Below the pieces are notes generated by a model. It saw only the letters and a list, made by a program, of their open reading frames with translations, did no database searches and was not told the origin of the DNA. The position numbers were made by a program, and so were the translations under genes. Shown here piece after piece: positions 1 to 5,567 of a stretch of 5,919 nt of DNA. Origin of the DNA: an uncultured Fusibacter sp. (GTDB lineage Bacteria; Bacillota; Clostridia; Peptostreptococcales; Acidaminobacteraceae); the NCBI GenBank assembly GCA_937958285.1, contig CALFXQ010000210.1, forward strand, positions 1 to 5,919. Direction: 5' to 3'. How positions within the stretch are numbered: position 1 is the first letter of the stretch; each line of letters opens with the position of its first letter.

Positions 1-1290
1 ATCGAATGCCACATCGATTTTATGGGTACCGCGCACGTATACCAAATTCCCGATTTACCACCCCGCAGTCGCGTTCGAGGCACTGTGTACAGTGATCGCT
101 TGGTTTTGAAAGGGGACGAACCTCAGGGCTTAAAGACCCTTTACCCCATAGATGTCACCCCAGAACCCCTGAGGTTATCGCTAATGGGTGCCGCGCTCAC
201 CCTGCGTGCACGAGATACAAGAACTGGCCTCTGGGTCTCTCAAGGCGTATTTCCCCTAGCACCACAACAAAAAGACCACAAAGCGCTCATTAGTCCGCTC
301 AGAAGGGACTTTGAGGCGCAAATGGACAAAGGCATGGCTCTATTACAAACATCTGAGTCGCACCCAGATACACGGCAAAACCCTTTGAACATCTACGAGA
401 ACTGCGATACACTCAAGGTAATCGCCAATTGTCACCCAGCGGGCATCCCAGTGGAGATACACCTAGACAAAGTGACAGGACAGTTCATCAGCTATGGTCT
501 AGAGTGCGCGCCGCTTCTCACCGCTGGCCCCGCACCACAGCTGTGGCGTGCACCCATCGACAATGATATGTACATTAAGCGTCAATGGCTCGACACCTAT
601 TATCTGCCACAAGCCAGACACTACTGTGAATCGGTTACCTGGACCCAAGCACATAACCAGCACCCCATGCTCACAGTAACCGTCGAAGGCATACTCGGTG
701 CGCCTAATCAAGCCTGGCACTTTGCAACCACAACCACCTACCAGATACACGCCACCGGGCATATCCACTGCGATTTCAAGTTTAAATTATGCGACCCCCA
801 TCGCCAACTCAGAACCCAACTGCCGCGCATAGGCACGTCGTTTAAGTACCTGCAGACGCCAACACAAGTGGGCTATGAAGGCCTCGGACCGCACGAAAAC
901 TACCCCGATAGTCAAGAATCCGCATACCTCAACTGGCATGAAATCCACCCTGAAGCGCTGTTTACAAACTACCCTTTCCCACAGGAAAATGGAGCCCGAG
1001 GTGGCCTGCGCATGCTCAGCATAGAAGATCAACACAGCACAGCCCCGCAGCGCCTGCTCGTTTATTGGCCAAAAGAAGGCCGCTTCTCCTTTAGGCCATA
1101 CTCAGATGCAGCCATCGAAGCAGCAACCCACCAACACCAATTATCACAAGGATACTATTATCTCAACCTAGACTACAAGGTAAATGGACTGGGCAGCAAC
1201 AGTTGTGGGCCCGAACCTTCAGTGGCGCACCAATTAAAACCAGGCGATTTCCACTTTGCTTACACCTTATGGGTAGAACCCCTTGCCTAA
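1..1290 (+). CDS. lacZ: LacZ-type beta-galactosidase (GH2), C-terminal part, 5' end outside window
   Basis: Hydrolyses terminal beta-D-galactosides such as lactose; expected to be cytoplasmic. The reading frame is open from base 1, so the first in-frame ATG (22) is internal and 429 codons of a roughly 1,000-residue enzyme are seen. Visible landmarks are WRAPIDND (residues 182-189), matching TRAPLDND of E. coli LacZ, GLGPHENYPDS (294-304), matching GLGPQENYPD, and the terminal NSCGPEPS region (400-407) followed by a final beta-strand ending LWVEPLA. These mark the last two beta-sandwich domains, including the Bgal_small_N domain. The two catalytic glutamates lie upstream, out of view. The site corresponding to E. 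coli Trp999 reads Cys402, a form common outside enterobacteria. The next gene starts 20 bp downstream, suggesting an operon. The family call is secure; the exact substrate is not. Confidence 0.95.
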   Translation: MECHIDFMGTAHVYQIPDLPPRSRVRGTVYSDRLVLKGDEPQGLKTLYPIDVTPEPLRLSLMGAALTLRARDTRTGLWVSQGVFPLAPQQKDHKALISPLRRDFEAQMDKGMALLQTSESHPDTRQNPLNIYENCDTLKVIANCHPAGIPVEIHLDKVTGQFISYGLECAPLLTAGPAPQLWRAPIDNDMYIKRQWLDTYYLPQARHYCESVTWTQAHNQHPMLTVTVEGILGAPNQAWHFATTTTYQIHATGHIHCDFKFKLCDPHRQLRTQLPRIGTSFKYLQTPTQVGYEGLGPHENYPDSQESAYLNWHEIHPEALFTNYPFPQENGARGGLRMLSIEDQHSTAPQRLLVYWPKEGRFSFRPYSDAAIEAATHQHQLSQGYYYLNLDYKVNGLGSNSCGPEPSVAHQLKPGDFHFAYTLWVEPLA

Positions 1291-1299
1291 TTGCTTTAT

Positions 1300-1303
1300 G
1301 GAG
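1300..1303 (+). promoter_or_regulatory. Ribosome binding site fixing the start of the GH63-like gene
   Basis: GGAG lies 7 nt before the ATG at 1311. The frame is open further upstream, back to an ATG at 1203 inside the lacZ coding region, but that start has no comparable Shine-Dalgarno site and would add 36 residues encoded by overlap with lacZ. The 1311 start is therefore preferred. Confidence 0.8.
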
Positions 1304-1310
1304 AATATTT

Positions 1311-3167
1311 ATGAAGATATTGGCCACGGTCGACTTAACGCAAGTGCCCTTTAGCTATCACCAATCATTCCTCGTCATGAGTGTCGAGCATAAGCGACTC
1401 TTGTTAAGAGACGTCCGAGGAGGCGACTTAGATCCCGGAAAGCTCTTTGAACTCCAGCTACCAGAATCAAATGACTATCAGATTACAGCGAGCGAATCCC
1501 TATTGACCATTTCGCGGGCCAACATGCCCTTGCTAGAGGTGGTCTTCGAGGACAGTCAGACCATTCGCATGCGCTGCCGAGGTTATTTATCTGAACCTGA
1601 GGTGCCGCTGCGACTCGAGGCGCTGGCGAAGCCATACAATACCATGATTCAACAAGATTTGAACACATGGGCGTTTACAAGTTACTACAAAGAGGTCAAA
1701 TTGCGATTTCAGCGGCTCAGTGCCACAGCCCAAGGGGCACAGCCATCTGTGACGGCCAAGTGGCAAGACACGAGGCACGAACCCATTGCCGTGCACCTGT
1801 TGCCGGGTGATGAGTGGATGGTTCAGAGTTACACCGTGAGTGCGCCAAAACGTGCGCATTCAAGCCTTAACTTCGACAAGCTTGCAAGGCTAAACCAAAG
1901 CGCCTTTGAGGCTTGGTGGCACGGACTGTGCCCAAAGCAGCTGGAGGAGCCCGCACCTGCTGAATCCACACAGCCCCCTTCAATGCCCGGCGCTTCAATG
2001 CCCGGCGCTTTTATGCCCGGCGCTTCAATGCCCGGCGCTTTTATGCCCGGCGCTTCAATGCATGGCGCTTCACGCCGTGCAGCACACGCGCTTTGGCAAA
2101 ACTTCGTGCCCAAATCAGGGCTGCTCAAGTACCCCGCACTGTACATGACCAAAAATTGGATGACCAATATTTGGAGCTGGGACAACTGCTTCAGTGCACT
2201 GGGCCTCATCGGCCACGCACCAGAGCGGGCCATTGAGCAACTTTTGATGTTCAAGGACTTGCAGAGTCCAGAAGGCGCCTTGCCCGATTTTGCCAACGAC
2301 AGATATGCCTCTTTCAGCAGCCTCAAACCACCGATCACGGGCTTCACCCTGAGCCAGCTAGAAGCGATAAGCCCTAAACTCAAAGGCATGAACAAGAGGG
2401 CTAAACGCCAGCTATATCAGATGGTGGAGGGGCAAACGCGGTTTTGGCTCACTTGCCAGCAGACGCCCCTTGGGCTTCCCTACTACAGTCACGGCAACGA
2501 TTCAGGCTGGGACAATGGCACCTTCTACTCGGAAGGCGTGCCCATCATCGCACCGGATTTAGCCACGTTTTTAATTCTTCAGATAGATTATCTCATCGCC
2601 CATGCAGAGGATGCCTCTACTGCAAATCCACAAGGACACATCGCCTATTGGCAGCACGAGCAAAGCCGTCTTCTATCTCTGCTCTTTAGCCTGCTGTGGG
2701 ATGGCCGCCAGTTTGGAGCAATAAAGTGGCCTGAAGGGTGGCGCATCGCCCCACCCACAAAACCCCAGACCCTACAAGCGCTCATGCCCCTCTTACTCGG
2801 CGAAAGGCTACCATGCTCGGTCAGAGAAATACTCCTAGCGGACCTTAAAACATTCGAAGGCCCCTTTGGCTTTGCCACAGAAGCCCTCGACAGTCCGCAT
2901 TACAAGTACAATGGCTATTGGCGAGGTCCCATTTGGGCCCCTTCAACTTACCTCTTGGTGGCAGCCCTCGAAGCTTGCGGCCAATCCCAATGGGCTAAAA
3001 GCGTGGCCCACAAATACTTGCATTTAGTGGCAAAGAGTGGCCTGAGCGAAAATTTTGATCCCCTTACGGGCGAAGGACTCGTAGACACAGGATTTGCATG
3101 GACTGCCGCCGTGTATGTAAACTTCTTAAACCAATATGGCACGTGCACGCACTGGGATACGGATTAA
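1311..3167 (+). CDS. GH63/MGH1-like (alpha/alpha)6-barrel glycoside hydrolase
   Basis: A 618-residue predicted exo-glycosidase with no signal peptide, so probably cytoplasmic. Residues 1 to about 205 form a beta-rich N-terminal domain. Residues 207-223 are a Pro/Glu-rich linker, 224-253 are six SMPGA/FMPGA repeats, and about 255-618 are the catalytic barrel. Barrel signatures are YPALYM (274-279), IWSWDNCF (287-294), DSGWDNG (397-403), YWRGPIWAP (536-544) and SENFDPLTGEG (579-589). By analogy with E. coli YgjK and the mannosylglycerate hydrolases, Asp401 would be the general acid and Glu580 the general base. Family members cleave alpha-glucosides, alpha-mannosides or mannosyl/glucosyl-glycerate, so the substrate is open. 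Pairing with lacZ suggests a mixed glycoside. Less likely alternatives are a GH37-like trehalase or a debranching-type enzyme. The start follows GGAG with 7-nt spacing; the gene is 20 bp behind lacZ and 45 bp ahead of lacI. Confidence 0.85.
   Translation: MKILATVDLTQVPFSYHQSFLVMSVEHKRLLLRDVRGGDLDPGKLFELQLPESNDYQITASESLLTISRANMPLLEVVFEDSQTIRMRCRGYLSEPEVPLRLEALAKPYNTMIQQDLNTWAFTSYYKEVKLRFQRLSATAQGAQPSVTAKWQDTRHEPIAVHLLPGDEWMVQSYTVSAPKRAHSSLNFDKLARLNQSAFEAWWHGLCPKQLEEPAPAESTQPPSMPGASMPGAFMPGASMPGAFMPGASMHGASRRAAHALWQNFVPKSGLLKYPALYMTKNWMTNIWSWDNCFSALGLIGHAPERAIEQLLMFKDLQSPEGALPDFANDRYASFSSLKPPITGFTLSQLEAISPKLKGMNKRAKRQLYQMVEGQTRFWLTCQQTPLGLPYYSHGNDSGWDNGTFYSEGVPIIAPDLATFLILQIDYLIAHAEDASTANPQGHIAYWQHEQSRLLSLLFSLLWDGRQFGAIKWPEGWRIAPPTKPQTLQALMPLLLGERLPCSVREILLADLKTFEGPFGFATEALDSPHYKYNGYWRGPIWAPSTYLLVAALEACGQSQWAKSVAHKYLHLVAKSGLSENFDPLTGEGLVDTGFAWTAAVYVNFLNQYGTCTHWDTD
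1980..2069 (+). repeat. Six tandem in-frame 15-bp repeats (consensus tcaatgcccggcgct)
   Basis: Units start at 1980, 1995, 2010, 2025, 2040 and 2055. Units 1, 2 and 4 are identical (TCA ATG CCC GGC GCT). Units 3 and 5 begin TTT instead of TCA, and unit 6 has CAT for CCC. The order S,S,F,S,F,S suggests part of the array grew as a 30-bp pair. It encodes SMPGA/FMPGA pentapeptides at residues 224-253 of the GH63-like enzyme. A 15-bp unit keeps frame, so copy-number changes would lengthen or shorten the interdomain linker rather than switch the gene off. Confidence 0.97.
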
Positions 3168-3172
3168 ATTTA

Positions 3173-3181
3173 TGGTATACT
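3173..3181 (+). promoter_or_regulatory. Extended -10 promoter for the LacI-family gene
   Basis: TGG-TATACT is a TGn extended -10 hexamer with five of six matches to TATAAT. It sits 31 bp before the lacI-type start codon and just after the GH63 stop codon. The -35 position about 17 bp upstream reads TGGGAT, a poor match, which extended -10 promoters tolerate. No terminator separates it from the upstream gene, so read-through from lacZ is also likely. Confidence 0.5.
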
Positions 3182-3194
3182 TTAAGCGGTTAAA
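3181..3194 (+). promoter_or_regulatory. Candidate LacI-family operator
   Basis: TTTAAGCGGTTAAA is a 14-bp near-perfect palindrome (six of seven paired positions) with the central CG typical of LacI/GalR operators. It starts on the last base of the -10 hexamer and covers the expected transcription start, the right place for repression. It also partly resembles a catabolite-response element, so CcpA is a second possible binder. Confidence 0.5.
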
Positions 3195-3212
3195 TACACC
3201 TAAGGAGACAAT

Positions 3213-4298
3213 ATGGTCACCATCAAGGATATTGCAAAGAAAGCAGGCGTTTCGCCCGCCACGGTTTCTAGAGTCTTAAACGGCGACAAAACCATAAGCG
3301 TACGCGAAAACACCCGTCTAAAAATCTACGAAGCCGCTGAAGAACTCGACTATATTCCATTAATTCAAAAATACTCACACCGACTATCTCAGGAATTAAA
3401 CGAAAACGGCACCTCAATCGAGCGTTTTTCTCGTTGGCCAGGAGCCACTTTACCCCCGGGTACGCCAGTACTCCAAGTTCTCATCATCTGCAGTTTTACG
3501 AGCCAACTAGAGGTAGAAGACCCGTACTACTTGGCCATTCGCTATGGCATCGACGAATCCTGTAAAAAAGAGGGTCTCTCCGTGCGCCGCTGTTACAGCG
3601 ACGAAGACATTTCAGCGATTGCCGCCACTGAATTTGTAGGGGCGATTGCCGTTGGAAATTTTTCGTCGGACCAAGTCGCTGCAATGGCTCAGCAATTCGA
3701 TACCCTTGTCTTTTTAGATAGCAGCCCCGATTCCGAGCGCTTTGATTCTGTAACTGTAGACCTTGTAAGTGGTATGAACCGATTGCTCGATTACTTACAA
3801 GAAAAGGGTCTAACCCGCATCGCCTTTATCGGAGGCCGAGAGCACCCCGAGCCCCACCTGCCCCTTAAAGATATCCGCGAAGTAACCTTCGAACAGCGAC
3901 AACGGGCATGTGGTGCCTTTAACCCTGAATGGGTTTGGATTGGCGCATTTACCACCGACTCAGGATACGATCTGGTGCACGGGCATTGGCCTCAGTTGGT
4001 AGCCTCTGGCCTCCCGCTGCCCCAATGTGTTATTGTGGCCAACGACTCTATCGCCGTAGGTGCCCTGCGCGGCTTCTATGAACTGGGCGTGCGCCTGCCC
4101 AAGGATCTGGCCCTGGTGAGCTTCAACGATATTCCCCAGGCTAAATTTACTACCCCTGCTTTAACCACTCTGAAAATCCACTCGGAGCAAATGGGCGCTA
4201 CTGCAGTTCAAACCCTGCTAGACCGCATTTACACCGGGCGGAGTGTACCCTACCGGGTTACCTTTGGCACAACTTTAATGCAGAGAGATTCGGGATAA
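3213..4298 (+). CDS. LacI/GalR-family transcriptional repressor
   Basis: A 361-residue sugar-responsive DNA-binding regulator. The N-terminal helix-turn-helix (residues 3-23, TIKDIAKKAGVSPATVSRVLN) continues to LDYIP at 45-49. The periplasmic-binding-protein-like core starts near residue 86 and carries EDPYYLAIRYGI (102-113), AND at 276-278 preceding SIAVGALRGF, and SFNDIPQAKFTTPALTTL (303-320). The Asp of the AND motif usually contacts the sugar. The E-DPYYL-IR form is typical of Bacillota regulators beside galactosidase genes, so a galactoside inducer is inferred. The hinge is unusual: the stretch between LDYIP and the core is about 25 residues longer than in E. coli LacI. The start follows TAAGGAG (3201-3207) with 5-nt spacing. 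It likely represses itself through the operator at 3181-3194 and probably the lacZ promoter, which is outside the window. Confidence 0.93.
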   Translation: MVTIKDIAKKAGVSPATVSRVLNGDKTISVRENTRLKIYEAAEELDYIPLIQKYSHRLSQELNENGTSIERFSRWPGATLPPGTPVLQVLIICSFTSQLEVEDPYYLAIRYGIDESCKKEGLSVRRCYSDEDISAIAATEFVGAIAVGNFSSDQVAAMAQQFDTLVFLDSSPDSERFDSVTVDLVSGMNRLLDYLQEKGLTRIAFIGGREHPEPHLPLKDIREVTFEQRQRACGAFNPEWVWIGAFTTDSGYDLVHGHWPQLVASGLPLPQCVIVANDSIAVGALRGFYELGVRLPKDLALVSFNDIPQAKFTTPALTTLKIHSEQMGATAVQTLLDRIYTGRSVPYRVTFGTTLMQRDSG

Positions 4299-4302
4299 AT
4301 TT

Positions 4303-4366
4303 AAAAAAAGGAAGCCATAAGAATGGGTTACACATGTGACCCCATCATTATGACTTCCCTTTTTTT
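4303..4366. terminator. Bidirectional intrinsic terminator between convergent genes
   Basis: An imperfect hairpin centred on the palindrome CACATGTG (4331-4338). Outer arms are AAAAAAAGG (4303-4311) against CCTTTTTTT (4358-4366). Middle arms are CATAA (4316-4320) against TTATG (4348-4352), and ATGGG (4323-4327) against CCCAT (4341-4345), with small bulges between. Each strand has a run of seven U at its 3' side. It sits 4 bp after the LacI-family stop codon and 24 bp past the stop of the minus-strand Cache gene. Confidence 0.88.
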
Positions 4367-4390
4367 ATATGTGCAAGTACTTAAAAAGCA

Positions 4391-5347
4391 CTACCTTTTA
4401 ATGATCACTACAGCCATTAAATTGGAATGCTCCACTTTTTCTATAAGAGCCGTGTAAGAATCGCCTAAATAGGTATAATCGAGAGTTGTAGACTGCTCTT
4501 TTGCAAGCGCTTCGACTAACTCTGGAATTGTAAGCACATTTCCCACTAAAATTTCTGTTGTGTGGGCAATGGCAATACCCTTTGTTGTGGCAATTGTAAA
4601 TTGTACTGCATCTGAGGCAGCGGCCTCTTGCTGGATGTTTTGAATGACCTCATTGGACGCTATAACGGGCGTTATCAATGGATTTAGCTTAATGTCTGCA
4701 GCAGAAACGCCTATGAGTTGCTGCATCGCCTCATCTTTAAACAAGGGGACGGTTAAAGTGACAATCCAATCAAATGTAGTCGGGTCTTGATAGGGGTCTG
4801 AAAGTTCTGGTTGAGTCTGAACCAAGGCTTGATGGTACCAAGGTCGGCTTGTTGGGTCGTAATCTGGCGGCAGTTCAACTTCTGGTGATATGATCATCTC
4901 TTTTGTAGTTAGCCCTAAATAGCTGTACAACACATATGGATGGCTGTTATTGTAGGCTTGCTGCTTTAAAATCACAGCTTGTTTGCCCGCTTGGTTTACG
5001 GCGCCCCCATCAGAAGCAGTATTTTTAAGATCCATTGCAAGGGCTTGCGCGCTTTCTATTATTTGACTTATGTCTGTACTGAGTTGCGTCGCCATCTCAG
5101 AAAGCGCAGGTGCAACCTCTTCAATGCGCTTAGATGCTTGTTGCTGTTCTATTAACGGTCTACCGACAAAAATCCACAGCAGCCCAATTGCCGTTAAAAA
5201 TACCGCAATCAGCAGCAATTTTGTTGCTAAAGCATCGCGCTTCTTCAACTGTTTAGCACATGCTTCACAAATCATATCTTTCGAATTCGGATTGAAATCA
5301 CTCTGCTTAAACCCTTCGCCACATTTTGCGCACTTGTCTTGTTCCAT
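4391..5347 (-). CDS. Membrane-anchored zinc-ribbon protein with extracytoplasmic dCache-like sensor domain, no output domain
   Basis: A 318-residue protein. Residues 6-9 (CAKC) and 27-30 (CEAC) form a four-Cys zinc ribbon. A basic stretch, KQLKKRDALATK (32-43), precedes one membrane helix at about 44-61, implying a cytoplasmic N-terminus. Residues 67-110 look helical, like the long first helix of dCache domains. The ligand-pocket region shows Y163-DPTS-RPWY (R168, W170, Y171), Y186-Q-D188 and D218, the layout of dCache_1 sensors. The chain ends IIKR after the membrane-distal and proximal lobes, with no second membrane helix, HAMP, kinase, GGDEF or MA domain. It may bind a small molecule and signal through the ribbon or a partner, or act as a binding subunit. 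It is convergent with lacI and more AT-rich to the eye than the sugar genes. No good Shine-Dalgarno precedes the ATG at 5347 and no in-frame alternative start exists in the leader. Confidence 0.8.
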   Translation of the reverse strand: MEQDKCAKCGEGFKQSDFNPNSKDMICEACAKQLKKRDALATKLLLIAVFLTAIGLLWIFVGRPLIEQQQASKRIEEVAPALSEMATQLSTDISQIIESAQALAMDLKNTASDGGAVNQAGKQAVILKQQAYNNSHPYVLYSYLGLTTKEMIISPEVELPPDYDPTSRPWYHQALVQTQPELSDPYQDPTTFDWIVTLTVPLFKDEAMQQLIGVSAADIKLNPLITPVIASNEVIQNIQQEAAASDAVQFTIATTKGIAIAHTTEILVGNVLTIPELVEALAKEQSTTLDYTYLGDSYTALIEKVEHSNLMAVVIIKR

Positions 5348-5356
5348 TTCAAAATT

Positions 5357-5384
5357 GTATGAATATGCAATGCAATAGTCATAC
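5357..5384 (-). promoter_or_regulatory. Leader inverted repeat beside a Shine-Dalgarno-like site upstream of the Cache gene
   Basis: On the minus strand GTATGA (5384-5379) and TCATAC (5362-5357) form a perfect 6-bp inverted repeat with a 16-nt spacer. It lies immediately after AAAGGGG (5392-5386), the only good Shine-Dalgarno-like sequence in the leader. That site is 38 nt from the annotated ATG, too far to serve it directly. The structure could affect translation or could be chance in a short AT-rich leader. Confidence 0.3.
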
Positions 5385-5430
5385 GCCCCTTTCTTTCTTA
5401 GCTTTACAGATGCAACTGTATACCTTTGAC

Positions 5431-5439
5431 ATTATAGCA
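5431..5439 (-). promoter_or_regulatory. Extended -10 promoter for the Cache gene
   Basis: On the minus strand TGC-TATAAT is a perfect -10 hexamer with the TGn extension. No good -35 is visible at 16-17 bp spacing (TGCAGA is the best). Expected transcription start is near 5424, giving a leader of roughly 75 nt before the ATG at 5347. The promoter lies downstream of the rmuC terminator, so the Cache gene is probably transcribed independently. Confidence 0.65.
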
Positions 5440-5491
5440 CATCTCTAGTATATCTGCACCCCACAATGGGTACAAAAGGTACTTTTAGCGA

Positions 5492-5514
5492 TGTGAGCGG
5501 TGCTATGCCTCACA
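5492..5514. repeat. Small inverted repeat TGTGAG-N11-CTCACA
   Basis: A perfect 6-bp inverted repeat with an 11-nt spacer, between the rmuC terminator and the Cache promoter, about 53 bp upstream of the -10. On the minus strand it follows the rmuC terminator U-tract. It could be a regulator binding site for the Cache promoter or an accessory hairpin. The spacing does not fit a CRP site (TGTGA-N6-TCACA). The rest of 5440-5491 shows nothing I can name. Confidence 0.35.
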
Positions 5515-5516
5515 GC

Positions 5517-5561
5517 AAAAACCAGGTCTTCCACTAACTTTCTGGCGACCTGGTTCTTTTT
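5517..5561 (-). terminator. Intrinsic terminator of rmuC
   Basis: AACCAGGTC (5520-5528) and GACCTGGTT (5547-5555) form a perfect 9-bp stem with an 18-nt loop. On the minus strand the stem runs into five U (complement of 5517-5521), 12 bp or so past the rmuC stop codon. The other side also carries five T (5557-5561), so weak activity on the + strand is possible. Confidence 0.85.
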
Positions 5562-5567
5562 GGATCT

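Noticed and set aside
1203..1310. Upstream start at 1203 for the GH63-like gene
   Set aside because: It would overlap lacZ by 88 bp with no Shine-Dalgarno site; the ATG at 1311 has GGAG at good spacing.
1334..1346. ACTTAACGCAAGT, operator-like dyad at the start of the GH63-like gene
   Set aside because: Only the outer four base pairs match and the sequence is coding; likely chance.
1980..2069. CRISPR array
   Set aside because: Units are 15 bp, directly adjacent with no spacers, and in frame with the coding sequence.
1906..2148. Open frame of 80 codons with CPALQ/CPALL repeats
   Set aside because: It is the 15-bp repeat read in another frame inside the GH63-like gene; no ribosome site and no independent support.
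1829..2395. Minus-strand open frame of 188 codons with APGIE/APGIK repeats
   Set aside because: Antisense shadow of the GH63-like gene, kept open by the same repeat array.
3139..3146. GCACGTGC palindrome near the end of the GH63-like gene
   Set aside because: An eight-base palindrome inside coding sequence is expected by chance and has no matching context.
5434..5506. ATAGCAC (5434-5440) and GTGCTAT (5500-5506) as a distant 7-bp inverted repeat touching the Cache promoter
   Set aside because: The 59-bp gap and short arms are weak; no third copy seen to suggest a regulator site.
5466..5537. Plus-strand ORF of 23 codons between the Cache gene and rmuC
   Set aside because: No Shine-Dalgarno site or promoter, and it runs into the rmuC terminator stem.
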